From Gnetum montanum (taxonomy: Eukaryota > Streptophyta > Gnetopsida > Gnetales > Gnetaceae), in the NCBI GenBank assembly GCA_015680685.1, contig MNCI01003410.1, forward strand, positions 97,441 to 161,440: DNA of 64,000 nucleotides, given 5' to 3'. The position numbers were made by a program, and so were the translations under genes. The notes beneath the pieces are model-generated. The model did not search any database. It saw only the letters and a program-made list of their open reading frames with translations, and was not told where the DNA came from. Position 1 is the stretch's first letter. Every line of letters begins with the position of its first letter. Of the stretch, positions 21,406-32,195 are shown piece by piece.

Positions 21406-23381
21406 GTTCATGACTTCTACATATCTTTTAAAGACATTTTAGATCTTTGCAATGCGTTTTCTGGTTTCTGGTTTCTACTGTTCACTTTTTTGCAATAGAA
21501 GAACTATTCTCCTGCACTTTCAGAGATATGAATCCCTTTCCAAAATAGCTATTTTGGCCAAATGGTTTCACCCCTAATGTGCCTGTTTTGCCTGTTTGAT
21601 TGTAGCCGTGCACTGTTTTGTTCGAATGGCTGAGATGTTCTTTACTGAACAGGATTCAGGATTCCAATATGGATAAGGTTAAGATGATGATGATTCAGGA
21701 TGGTTGCTTTACCTCCATGAAATGAGAATACTTGTCGGGCCCAGTATTATATGTGAGGTAGAGAATCAACAGCAATTCAACAGGATGTGAGAATACTTGT
21801 CGGGCCCAGTATTATATGTGAGGTAGAGAATCAACAGCAATTCAACAGGATGTGAAATATGGGATGTGAAATATAGGATGGGATGTGAAATATAGGATGT
21901 GCTGCGTGGGTTAGGTCCCACTATTCGGTTTTAATGTTTATAGTAAGCTTTTATCTTCAAGGTTTGACTTTGTCCCACTATTCGGTTTTAATGTTTATAG
22001 TAACCTTTTATCTTCAAGGTTTGACTTTGTTGTCCATCAGTCACCCTGTTTTGGCGTATTTATTTTGCCAAGGAGGCGAAGTATGTTTGAGTATGGTTGG
22101 TTGATCTGGGTAGCCACATGGTGCTTATTAATTGTTCATCTTTGAAGGTTAGGATTCAAATTGTACTTGGGGAGGGGAGAGGGGGTGTGAAACTTTTTTC
22201 CCTACCATATATACCTTAAGATATAAAGTTAAATCAAAGCTTTATAACTTTATTATTGTCCATCAAATCAAACTTATAATTTGGAGTTTTCAAATTAGAT
22301 GACTATATTTACTTATGGACATATAGTCAACATGAAACTTTCACATAACAAAATAGTGCATCAAATCAACATAATTAGGCAGAATTCAACATGTGATATG
22401 CACACCACAAAACCAAATTAGACTTAAGATTAATAGTTTACCTTTTATATTATACCATTGTCATTTTATAGGATACAACATTGATCTCTTTGAAGATATC
22501 TCTTTCAACATTTATCTCTTTGGATGTGGTAGTAACCTTGGGTGAGAGTTTTATTAAACAAATTTCTCTTTTATTTTTAATTAGTAAAAAATGTTAAATG
22601 GGTTGGAGTGAGAGGTTATCTTAGAGTGAGACACATCTACCTTGCTATGTAATAGGGGTTGTGCTACTCACTAGAGTTGTATAAAAAATACTTTGAGTTC
22701 TAATTAGACAAAAATTTGAGACGGGTTGAATTTTCCAGATGTTTTCCTATAGTGAGACTCATATACCTTGCTGAATATGTGGGATTATGCTACTTGGGGG
22801 AGTTTTATCAAACAAATTTGATTTCTAATTAGTCAAAAATGTTAAATGAGTTAGAGCCAGAGGATATCTATGTGAACCCCCATGAGTGTGAATTGTAGGG
22901 GAGGAGTTTGTTCACATCCACAGGCAACAAACGTTTTTGGGGTCTTTTTTAGGTAAAGGCCCAGCCAGCAGAATGAATCAATGAAAACCAGATCCGAGGG
23001 TTTCCACTTAAACGCAGCCTTTGCAGAGCATCATTTCTAACTTACTAGGTAGGTAGGGGATGGACATGACTAGGCTTTTTAATTCAAATGGTCCAAATTC
23101 TAATGGTAGGTAGGGGTTGGACATGGCCAGCCTTTTCAATTCACATGGTCCAAATTCTAATTGTCCTAATTAAGAATATGCCTACCTTTCACCGGAATTT
23201 AAAGTTAACCGATCAAAGCTTTTAATTCAGATTATTCTAATTTAGATGCTGGTAGTGAGCTTCAACCTAGGAACCTTTCAGTGCAAAACTGAGTTCATCC
23301 TCACTATTACCTAAGCCAGTAACCGAGTATCCCTACTAAATTAAAATAAGTTAAAATTTCTGTGTTTAATGTGTTTGACAG
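21406..23381 (+). other. Reductase intron 1 with local tandem duplications
   Basis: Contains three separate two-copy tandem repeats: a 65-bp unit (21723-21852, GAATACTTGTCGGGCCCAG), a 57-bp unit (21915-22028, CCCACTATTCGGTTTTAATG) and a 58-bp unit (23049-23163, TAGGTAGGGGATGGACATG). A short GGGATGTGAAATAT repeat lies near 21857-21900. Near 23240-23330 the minus strand has GGTTCCTAGGTTGAAGCTC, a possible SINE B box. Acceptor TTTGACAG at 23381. Confidence 0.65.
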
Positions 23382-23551
23382 AGGACCGGCTGAAGAGGAA
23401 ACATTTGCTAAACCTGCCTAATGCGGAGGAAAGGCTATCTCTTTGGAAGGGCAATCTGGATGAACAAGGAAGTTTTGACGCTGCATTCCATGGCTACCAT
23501 GGCATTTTTTACTGTGCTGTGCATCTTGACTTTGAATCTGCCGATCCAGAG
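23382..23551 (+). CDS. Reductase exon 2
   Basis: Reads DRLKRKHLLNLPNAEERLSL, then WKGNLDEQGSFDAAF, GYHGIFYCAVHLDFESADPE. This matches the family segment between the second beta strand and the fourth, with the W-K/G-x-L-x-E-G-SFD pattern. Family members usually have GVFHVATP where this reads GIFYCAVH. Starts phase 1 from exon 1 and ends in phase 0 at CCAGAG|GTAGGT. Confidence 0.85.
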
Positions 23552-23629
23552 GTAGGTTGTGACCAGGGAAGCTAAAAATTCCTAATGCAACCTGTCATGC
23601 TCTTAAATTCTTAAATTTCTAAAAGTTGC

Positions 23630-24813
23630 TGTTGATGCTTAAATTTTGGATATGCCAACACCTGTGAAAACTTGTTTTAGGAAACTATGGCCCAAGGCTT
23701 CTCCCATATGGGTATGAAACCCGGGAATAATTCCAACTGATCAGAAGAGCTACGTTCGTTAGAGAAGAGGTCCACTCCTGCTGGCTGCAGGCTGTCGTTC
23801 TCCTCCCTAGCCGCGGACTTCCCCCTCTTTTTATAGCGGCCTGTGGGAGAAGAAACCCGTCAACCACCATGAACCGTGGAAACTGCCAAAAATTCCCAGC
23901 ACAAACTGATCTGCCCTGACGTAAGATTTCGTTCAGCTCTGGCGAGCAGAATCTGTATCTGAGATACTGTGCTGGCGTGCATCCAGAGTAAGTTAGAAAG
24001 TGGGTTTTAAAACCCAACCAAGAAAAATTTACGGCGGGTCAACAGATTCATGAATAAGACTGGAAAATTTGTAATGCAGTTCAAAGCGAATTCAAAATGA
24101 TCAGTAAACAGAGATGTAGAAAATCACCGAAAGCTAAAAAAAAAAAAATAAATCATTGCATAATATTGTGAATGGGCTGAACCACAACATCCAGAATTGT
24201 TAATTGGGAATGCTACCTTAAATTCCTATGTAACATACCATTGGTTAAAATTCTTAATTTTTATAAACGTTCACAGGGAATTTTAAACGTGTAATAGGAC
24301 TGGGTTGTTGGCGGAACGGTCATAATTTACGTTTGATTTTTAAAATTTGAATGGCTATGTAACAGACGCTCAATCATGCTTTTTGGTTGATGTCTATGAT
24401 CCTTGAAATTTCTTGTGTACTCCAAGAATTTTATATTAATAAAATTCTCTTTTCACTTCTCCCAGAAGAAAAAGGCTATGATGCAACGCCATATTCATAT
24501 TAATGTGATTTAACGTCAAAACCGACTTGGCTGCATGAATCTCGTTCTTGGAGGATTGTTTACTTCATTAAGTAAAGACCAAATTCCCATGGTTCACAGA
24601 ATGCAACTATTGAAATTCATAATTTTATTTTATTTTATTTATGTGTGGTTGAGGACTTATTGTGTATATTTTGCTTTTTACATAAAATCCGTATAACATT
24701 TGTTGAATTTCTATGAATTAAATATGTGCATTTTAATTACTTTGCAACTATAATTGCCTACATGTGTGTTGATTGTGGCCCCATGCATAACATGGGTAAG
24801 GTTGGCCTCAACA
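23630..24813 (-). repeat. Solo LTR in reductase intron 2, TSD GTTGC
   Basis: Plus-strand ends are TGTTGATGC and GGCCTCAACA, with perfect 5-bp target duplications GTTGC at 23625-23629 and 24814-24818. The TATA-like CTATAAAAAGAGG lies on the minus strand (about 23828-23840), so the LTR probably points opposite to the gene. It shares its ends and several internal blocks with the solo LTR at 25903-26869. Confidence 0.9.
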
Positions 24814-24982
24814 GTTGCAAGTTATTTCAAATGTTGGTGTTGCCTGTTAATTTTTAGCTGTGTTAGTAATTGTTCCTTCTACCATCACTAAAAATTCCCG
24901 ATGGGCAACGAAAATTTCATTATTTATTGAATCGTCTATATCATGTCATGTACTCTTGTTGAACAAATGGAAAAAAACACAG

Positions 24983-25187
24983 CGGTACCTGCCGGATGGG
25001 CATTGTGACAGCGGTACAATGCAATCTTGTGCAAAGGCCAAAACGATATGGAGGTTCACATGCCTCTCTTCTGCGAGGACAGTCAATTTTCCAGGGATGC
25101 GGCTAGAGACAGAGACAGGTATTACCATGGATGAGTTGTGCTGGACCGACATGGATTTCTACAAAAAAAGAACAGATGACTGGATGG
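24983..25187 (+). CDS. Reductase exon 3 (abnormal)
   Basis: Boundaries: acceptor AACACAG at 24982 and donor GGATGG|GTGAAT at 25188. The homologous part is MQSCAKAKTIWRFTCLSSAR, TVNFPGMRLETETG, MDELCWTDMDFYKKRTDDW, matching the family's SCAKAKTVRRF-TSSAGTVN and DESCWSDVDF segments. The first ten codons (RYLPDGHCDS) do not resemble the expected NEVIKPxVEG, and at the other end an extra ATGG pushes the frame off by one relative to exon 4. Serine of the catalytic triad is kept; the Gly after SSA is Arg. Confidence 0.7.
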
Positions 25188-25229
25188 GTGAATTCACCAT
25201 CATCTCTTTATTTCAAATTTTATTTCCAT

Positions 25230-25640
25230 TGTAGAGTTTATGGTCAGTGATTAAGACACTCGTCTCTCTATTCTTTGGGAGGTTGTGGGTTTCTGTTCTA
25301 CCGAGTGTAGCAGTAGTGGAGTAGCATTGTCTAGTAGGTCACATCTACCCTGTCATAGTCAAGATAATGGGTTTCATTCCTACATACCTCCATTTACCTA
25401 GTCAAGGTTATGGGTTTCATTCCTACGTACCTCCATTTACCTAGCACCTTTGTTTACCTAGCATAGCAGTAGTGGGGTAGCTTTGTCTAGTGGCTTACAT
25501 CTACTTTGCTATAGTTGAGGTTATGGGTTTCATTCCTATCTCCATTTACCATTTACCTAGTGTAGCACTAGTGGAGTAGCTTTGTCTAGTGGGTCACATC
25601 TACCCTCCTATAGTTTGTAGTGATTTTGTTGATGCTCTTG
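25230..25640 (+). repeat. Intron 3 irregular tandem repeats with a tRNA-like head
   Basis: GGTCAGTGATTAAGACACTC followed about 35 bp later by GGTTGTGGGTTTCTGTTCT resembles the A and B boxes of a tRNA-derived SINE. Then three irregular copies of GTAGCAGTAGTGGAGTAGC plus CACATCTACCCTGTCATAG and TATGGGTTTCATTCCTA extend to about 25620. Confidence 0.4.
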
Positions 25641-25902
25641 TGTAGTAGGTTTTGTAGTGATTGTGTTGATGCTCTTGTTTAGGAGGTCATTGCCTGTGGG
25701 AGGGTCAAGGCCACCATTTATTTCTTTAATAAGTATTGTGAAGCCACTTAGAGCATAAAAACTTTCTTAGTATGTATTTAATGCAACACTGCCAATGCAT
25801 ACATATTTGATGGCCATTGTCTATCATGCTTGTCGGTCCACTCACAAGTAGGGGTGGAACCTAGGAACACATCTATAAGTAGAGGTTGCAAGCTCAAGCT
25901 TT

Positions 25903-26869
25903 TGTTGATGCGTAAATTTTGGATATGCTGCCAACACCTGTGAAAACTTGTTTTAAGAGACTATCGCCTAAGGCGCCTCCCGTATGGGTACGGAAACCTG
26001 GGAATAGTCTCAGCTGAAAAGGGCTATGTGACAAAATAATAATAACAATATTTTAAACAAAATATTAAAAACTTAAATTTTATTTTAGAAGCGTTCTCTT
26101 TTGTTTTGAAAAACATATAAAAATCAAAATTAAGCATTTGTGTAGTTTTGAGTAAAATAAATAACACAATAAAAATTCAAATTAAAAGTAAAAATTTATT
26201 TGGTGCTCTAAGTAGAAGAAAAATTCAGCCACTAGTCTTCCCGGTGTCGGCTTGGTCTCTACTGTGTGGGTAGAAAAGAAAACAGGAAAGAAAATGCGTT
26301 TGTTTCGTGCATGAGAGACTTGCAGCTCTTGAACAGAAAAATCTTGCGAGAGACTTGCGGCTCTTGAACAACAAAAAAAAAAAAAAAAAATGTTCGTTGT
26401 TTGAATAGAAAATCCTCTCTGATGGTCAACTGAAAATCCTCTAATCGTTGTTAGAGAATAGGCGTAGGCGTTGGCTGCCGGCTCCCCCTCTCGTTGCTTC
26501 TAAACTCTAGCTTCTTCCCTTTTTATAGCAGTCTTGCAGGAGAAAACCCTAACCCTAAATTACCAGCCACCTTTGCCGTGAATTATTTTTGCCTTTTTTC
26601 TCATATTGCTGCAAAAGAAAGAAAAAAAAACAAAATAGGATAATCATCATGGGTCATAAGTCATGGGTGGATGCTTGATCAACGTTTTAAAATCTGTTTT
26701 TTTATGGGCCAATGAAGCCCACTAGCACATGGACAGTGACCATGTGCAAGCTCATGGTGCTCTATTTTTAATTTTTTAATTTTATATTTTTATTTTTTAT
26801 TTTTTATTTTTATTATAAACTCATTCAAACAAGGCCCTATGCCTAGCATGGGTGAGGTTGGCCTCAACA
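25903..26869 (-). repeat. Solo LTR in reductase intron 3, TSD GCTTT
   Basis: Same family and orientation as the LTR in intron 2: TGTTGATGCG...GGCCTCAACA, flanked by perfect duplications GCTTT at 25898-25902 and 26870-26874. Shared blocks include ACACCTGTGAAAACTTGTTT near one end and CATGGGTGAGGTTGGCCTC at the other. The minus-strand TATA-like CTATAAAAAGGG lies near 26518-26530. It carries an A run (about 26371-26390) and AT-rich expansions. Confidence 0.9.
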
Positions 26870-26874
26870 GCTTT

Positions 26875-27773
26875 AAATTTCAAAGTTCAAGTATTTTGAT
26901 TTTTAAATTTTTGTTCTATGTAGAATTTTAGAATTTTTTTTTGCAAATTTTTTTATAATGCATACATGTTGAATGTTATGGGCTTGAGGATACACATGCT
27001 CTAGGAGTAGCAGTAAATACATATTAAAGAAGTTTGTATGCTCTTCCTCATTTATTATGCTCGTGTCCTTGGGTCCCACCCCTGCCTAAGGAAGTTTGTA
27101 TGCCCTTCCACCAGATAATTTGGTCATTGAGAAACCTTGCTGTATAGGTAGTTGTGCTATTAGCCTCTAAAATTCTTGTTTAATGGATCACATACTTATA
27201 TTTACCCTATTGTGTTGGTAATTGCTGTACTACCAGTCCTTGATGGTGCAGTCACTAGTGGGACACTTATTTAATAGGTCACATGTACCCTACTATATCA
27301 GTAGTTGTGCTATCACTCCTTGAGGGGACACTGATTGGGGGAACACTTTTGTTTATTGAATCACATATACCCTATGGTGTGAGTAATGATTATTTAATGG
27401 ATCACACTTAGTGGTCACATATACTTTACTACACATCTACCCTACGGTGTGAGTAGTGATTATTTAATAGATTACACTTATTAGTCACATATACTTTACT
27501 ATACCTATGATAATTGTGCTAGCAGCCCTAAGTTTCCTTTTAAGAGGAAAAAATTCAATTTCTAATTATAACAAAAGCATAGTAATTATGCTAGCATCCC
27601 TAGGTTTCATTGGAAAGAGAAAAAGATTAAACTTCTAACTATAATTGTGCCAGCAGCTCCAAGTTTTCTAGTTGTATCAATAGTAATTGTGTGGGTCACC
27701 CTACATTTCCTTGGAGAGTAAAAAAATTGAACTAGTAGCGTTGATTCTCCTATTGTGTGTTTGTTTGTATCAG
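26875..27773 (+). other. Intron 3 distal part with degenerate repeats
   Basis: Irregular repeats of GATCACATATACCCTA-like sequence with GTGTGAGTAGTGATTATTTAA (27180-27500). No gene. Acceptor TTGTATCAG at 27773. Confidence 0.5.
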
Positions 27774-27933
27774 TGTTATTTCGTGAGCAAGACGTTGACA
27801 AAGAGGACAGTGTGGGAATTAGCACAAAAGCACAACTTAGATTCGATCTTGGTTATTCCAACTCTGGTCATGGGGCCTTTTATTTGTCCTTTCATGTCGC
27901 CAAGCATCACCACCGCACTTGCTCTTCTCACAA
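27774..27933 (+). CDS. Reductase exon 4 (catalytic Tyr-Lys)
   Basis: Reads CYFVSKTLTKRTVWELAQKH, then NLDSILVIPTLVMGPFICP and SITTALALLT. YFVSK carries the SDR catalytic YxxxK. Family members usually have AE-A-W where this reads TKRTVW; the VIPTLVMGPF block is conserved. Begins phase 0 and ends phase 1 at ACAA|GTAAGT (27934). Element A starts only 20 bp after the exon end. Confidence 0.85.
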
Positions 27934-27953
27934 GTAAGTAAATGTGTCCTCTT

Positions 27954-28731
27954 TGATGAGCCGCGATATCGCATCCGCCACGTGATATCGCGTCCTGCCT
28001 CATCTTCTATAAATAAGAGGTGGCGCCCTTTGTTTCAGGAGTTAAACTTAGACCCTTAGCCAGATTCTTGCAGTTTTGTTATTCCAGAGTTAGAATTATT
28101 TCTGTGTGCCCGCAGTAGGAGTCATAGAGTGAACGGATCTTTATTCGAGCAATTTGTACCTGAGCATAATTTTGTGTATGGAAATAAAGACGAACTTGAT
28201 GATAAACCTTGCAGCATACAGATTAAACTAATTAGTAATTAATGATTGTTTAACGCTTTCCTAGTTAATTAATATCTTTCTCAACCTTCAACCCCCTTAG
28301 TTAAATACACTCAATACGACTGCTTCGAGCATGCGTGTAGCGTTTGGTAACCTAGTAATGATTAACATTTGGTAATCCCAACAGCATTGCACTGGTTTAG
28401 GATGTGTACGGCAAGTGGGAACGGATACTGGTGTTAGGAACATTTAGAAAGTAGTTAATGAATAGGTAATGTAAGTTAGTCACTTAGTTCTCTCTCCCAT
28501 TCCTTTATTAGCAGAAAACATAAAAAGACAAAAAGCTATAAAAATCATATACCTCAAGCTTACTTAACCATACAACTGTGACAATACAAGTAAGTTTGGG
28601 AAGACAACGATTGATTAACCCTGAGTGTTCCATTAAGGCGCGTAAGCACTTAGTCTTTGGAGTTCGACCGGATCGTGCGTGAAATGCTCGTATTCGTATG
28701 GTTGAGTGTAGGGGTACCTCACCACTCATCA
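27954..28731 (+). repeat. Element A 5' LTR
   Basis: TGATGAGCCGCG to CACTCATCA. GATATC units at 27965-27970 and 27984-27989, TATAAATAA at about 28009, a CGCAGTAGGAGTCATAGAGTG block, and AATAAAGACG as a candidate poly(A) signal region. Confidence 0.92.
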
Positions 28732-28732
28732 T

Positions 28733-28750
28733 TGGTGCCATTGCCGGGGA
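28733..28750 (+). promoter_or_regulatory. Element A primer binding site (tRNA-Asp)
   Basis: TGGTGCCATTGCCGGGGA starts two bases after the LTR end. It complements the 3' end of plant tRNA-Asp (site TGGCGCCGTTGCCGGGGA) with two C-to-T/G-to-A changes. Element C keeps a version at 57087-57104 and Element B at 52047-52064 (minus). Confidence 0.85.
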
Positions 28751-28875
28751 TTTAGTTGTTTGTGCGTTGTGTAGAATATAGGAAATCATTCATATTGTTG
28801 GAACGTTAGAATGAACCCTTAGGGTTAATAAAAAAAAGATAAGACAATGGTACATCGCATAACGAACAAGACAAA

Positions 28876-31340
28876 ATGTCTTCTTCACATGAGAGCACTT
28901 CGCTGCCTAGGACTAACACAAGAGGTAGTCAGTGGCATAATACACATAACCAGAATCTGCTAGTTCCTTAATAGTTTCGTGTGGTATATACTCATCTCGA
29001 TGATTATGTACTCGACTTCACCTTGATTCTCCACCAAGATAAGCAACTACGTTGAAGAGACTTGGAAGGTAACATAGTGTTGCCTCCAGACCGATCAGTC
29101 CCCAACATGCTTCCTCGTGCTCTCTCACGAATAGGCATGCCGCTTTTATATGAAGAATACGTTGCATGCGATCATGACACAAGGGACTATCATCCCACAG
29201 AAGTGCAACGTCAAAGGGACTTGCGATAGGAGAGATACCATACATCCTTGAAGGGTAAATGACCCCATGACGCTCCGCACATTTTGAGTGAAATTGAGGA
29301 TGGTGAACCTACTTCAACAGGTTCACCACGAAACAATGTTCCTCCTCCTGATAATGGTCAAGAGGCAGTGTATTAGAACCTCCACTTCACTATTCACAAC
29401 CTTGGTTCTGATACCCATAACATGAAGTATTCAACAAAGGAACACAAACACACGATAAGGGCGAACGTTCTAATCGTGATCACGATTGAGGCTGAGACCA
29501 CCGAAGAGAAGGTAGAAAACACCATCATGATGATGGTTCTCCTTCTTCTTCACCTTCAGCTTCACCTTCACCCTCTCCTTCAGTGTCTGAACGCAGTCAT
29601 AGGGAAACCAAACATGAGGATAAGGGAAAACAAAGTGAAAAACATCAACGAGACAGTCGAGAACGAGGACGAGGGCACTTTAAGGAATCAAGGCATAGAA
29701 GAAAGGAGAGTAGGGAACCACGTAGACACCATAGACGCTATGAACAAGATGATCACGAAGAACCCCTACTCGCAACTAGAAGCATGCTAAATATAACGGA
29801 GGCCGTAAGAGTTCCAACAATGCACCAAAAGGATAGTAGGATCAAGAAGTTAGACATAAACAACATCCCATGATTTGAAAGGGAATACAACGTTGATCCT
29901 CAAAATCATTTACAAGCATTCTACGATGCATGTGCCTTGCAAAACATAGAAAACGAATGGCAAAAACTGAAGTTGTTCCCAAGAACACTAATGAAAGAAG
30001 CTGAAAGCTGGTATCGATCCTTAGAACCGGAATCCATTCAGAGGTGGAGTACAATGTTAGAACTATTCAATGATAAGTACCAAACGTACTCCCAAGTGTC
30101 TAACCTGCGGAAGAAAATCTAAGAATGGAAGCAAGGAAATCATGAACCCTTGGATGCTGCCATGGGCTGCTATTATGCACTGTTAGATCGTTGCCTTGGC
30201 CATGGTTATTTGCAGCGGGATCAACTACCTCATCTCGTGGATGAAGTTAGGCATGAAATAAGAAGAACCCTTGGGACGTATGCCCAAGGAAGGTTATCGA
30301 AGCTTAGGTCTCATCAAATTCATAGATTGCTAGAGCAAGTAGCCAAAGAAGAAGGTGAGTTACGAAAGAAAGAAAGTGCAGAAGAATACAACCGAGATCC
30401 TTCCCTCTGAAAAAGGGAAGTGAGATTTTGTAAGGAGGAAGAAGAGTCACCACTCGAAGATATGGTGAATAGGAAAACTTTGCCTCTCCAAAAGTTAACA
30501 ACAGAAGAATTGACAAAGGTAGACCAAATGTGGGACTCCCTGGATAGTAGGTTTGAAACTGTTCTTAAAATTGTAGAGGAGTCTAGGGAGCGAGGTAGTA
30601 ATCGCGATAAAAAGAAAAAGAAAGAAGTGGAAAATGCACGTAACAAAGGTAAGGGTAAAATGGCCATCATAGAAGAGGTTGTGGATTCAGACACAGACAA
30701 TGATGGTGGATGCGAGATATGTCAATATGACCATCCTAAGGGATGTTGCCCAGTGATCTCACATCTATAAGAGTCTGGGGTGTATGCACTCAACCCATGA
30801 ATAAATAAATGACAAATGCCCTGACGGTTACCTTATCTCCAAGGTAACCCAAGGCAGTTCTACCAATCTTCAACATATTATCCAAGTGGAACTCCACCAC
30901 AACCTGTTGAGCAACATCAACAGTGGCAATACCGACAGTCATGGGGGATGCCACCACCAAGGCAACAATACCCCTACCTGCAACCTGACCCATATGGCTA
31001 CTACATGCAGCATCCAATCTCTCCACATGACTCTGTTAGTCATGTTACACCACAACATCACTACTAAGCTCATGAGTATTATAGAACTCCTTCTCCTAGG
31101 GAAGATAATCCACAAACATACCATCCTTCAAATCCATCCACAGCTCTCACATCAATAGCTCCATTACCACCCGCTCTAGTAATGCAAAGGAAACTCCCTA
31201 CTCAACCACAGCAACGCAATGCCACAAGGGCTGTAAATCCTCAACTTGCTGTTGGTTTTGACAACCGTATGAAGAAAAGACCTTTCTTCAGAGCCAACAG
31301 TCCAACCAAGCCCTTACAACCACAAGCGATTTAACCTCTG
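28876..31340 (+). pseudogene. gag: Element A gag (degenerate)
   Basis: Starts MSSSHESTSLPR. A conserved N-terminal domain contains FTLILHQDKQLRWRDLEGNI and HDTRDYHPTE. Then a basic, Ser/Arg/Glu/His-rich linker (29583-29790) precedes a retrotransposon capsid domain: QNIENEWQKLKLFPRTLMKE, WYRSLEPESIQRWSTMLELF, then RRTLGTYAQGRLSKLRSHQI. Next come Glu/Lys-rich stretches and CEICQYDHPKGCC (near 30710-30750), a zinc-knuckle-like CX2CX3HX4C. A Pro/Gln/Tyr-rich tail with PRQQYPYLQPDPYGYYMQ follows. Stops at 30119, 30407 and 30768 replace codons that are CAA, CGA and CAA in Element C. Confidence 0.85.
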
Positions 31341-31429
31341 AATGCCTCCCCATCAAATAAGGCTTCAGAGCTCCCTTCAAACCAAGCACCGAGCTCAACG
31401 AATACGGTTATGTTACCACATGCCGTAAC

Positions 31430-32195
31430 TAACTAGATTAAGGTTGGCCACCTTCCCAAGAAATTCTCTGATCCTGGAAGCTCTCTAATCTATCTCCAAA
31501 TCGTTGGGAATGAGCCATGCAAAGCTCTTCTGAACTCAGGTTCTGGAGTCAACTTAATATCCCAAGAAATGTACAAAGCCTAGAATCTGCCTCCATTAAG
31601 GAAGAACAATATTTTCCTAGAGCTAGTCAACCAGTTCATCATTGTTCCCTTGGGATTGGTGGAGGACATTGTCACCATTGTGTGTTGGTGGTCATACCCA
31701 GCTGATTTCCTAGTGATACAAGTGAATAACGATAAAGGGGACTTCCCAATAATAATGGGAAAGGCATGGTTAAGTACTATAGATGCATGCCTAGGAATCC
31801 ATGATCTTTCCCTAGAAATATCTAAGGAGAACACTTTTGGAAAGATTGAGAAGAAGAAGGTTCCATGCATCGCATACAGTGATACAGGGTGCAATTTCAT
31901 GCAAAGATCATGGGTTGTGCAAAGTTTAACATTGTCTGCATGCAACCAGTGTGCACAAGACATTAATATACAAAAGTGCCTATATGCAGCAACCACACAA
32001 CAAGAAAACACCCAGTGGTTGATAGTTGATCAAGAGAGCAACTCACTAACGTGCATGGAACTAACTGAGGGAATAACTTGCACTTACATCGAAAGCATAG
32101 ATGCACTAAAGCAAGTCTGCTCCCAACTTCCAAGCCTTAACCCTGAAAACATCAACTGGGGAAAGTTGGAAATTCCTAAAAAATTCAAACAATAG
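31430..32195 (+). pseudogene. Element A aspartic protease region
   Basis: IKVGHLPKKFSDPGSSLIYL leads to ALLNSGSGVNLIS; the catalytic Asp of D-S-G is Asn here, so it is inactive. The later part is open as one frame from 31650 to 32195 (181 codons) with GDFPIIMGKAWLSTIDACLG, then a long C-terminal tail without RT homology. Sequence after 32195 passes straight into the 3' region shared with C. Confidence 0.8.

Noticed and set aside
23685-24017. Minus-strand 110-codon frame in intron 2
   Set aside because: Lies wholly within a solo LTR and has no protein-family likeness.
27755-27937. Alternative frame across exon 4
   Set aside because: The frame starting 27774 with YFVSK matches the reductase family; this is its shadow, though it is the frame that the present exon 3/4 junction would produce.
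28508-28789. Minus-strand 93-codon frame
   Set aside because: Falls in the Element A 5' LTR and runs over the primer site; not a gene.
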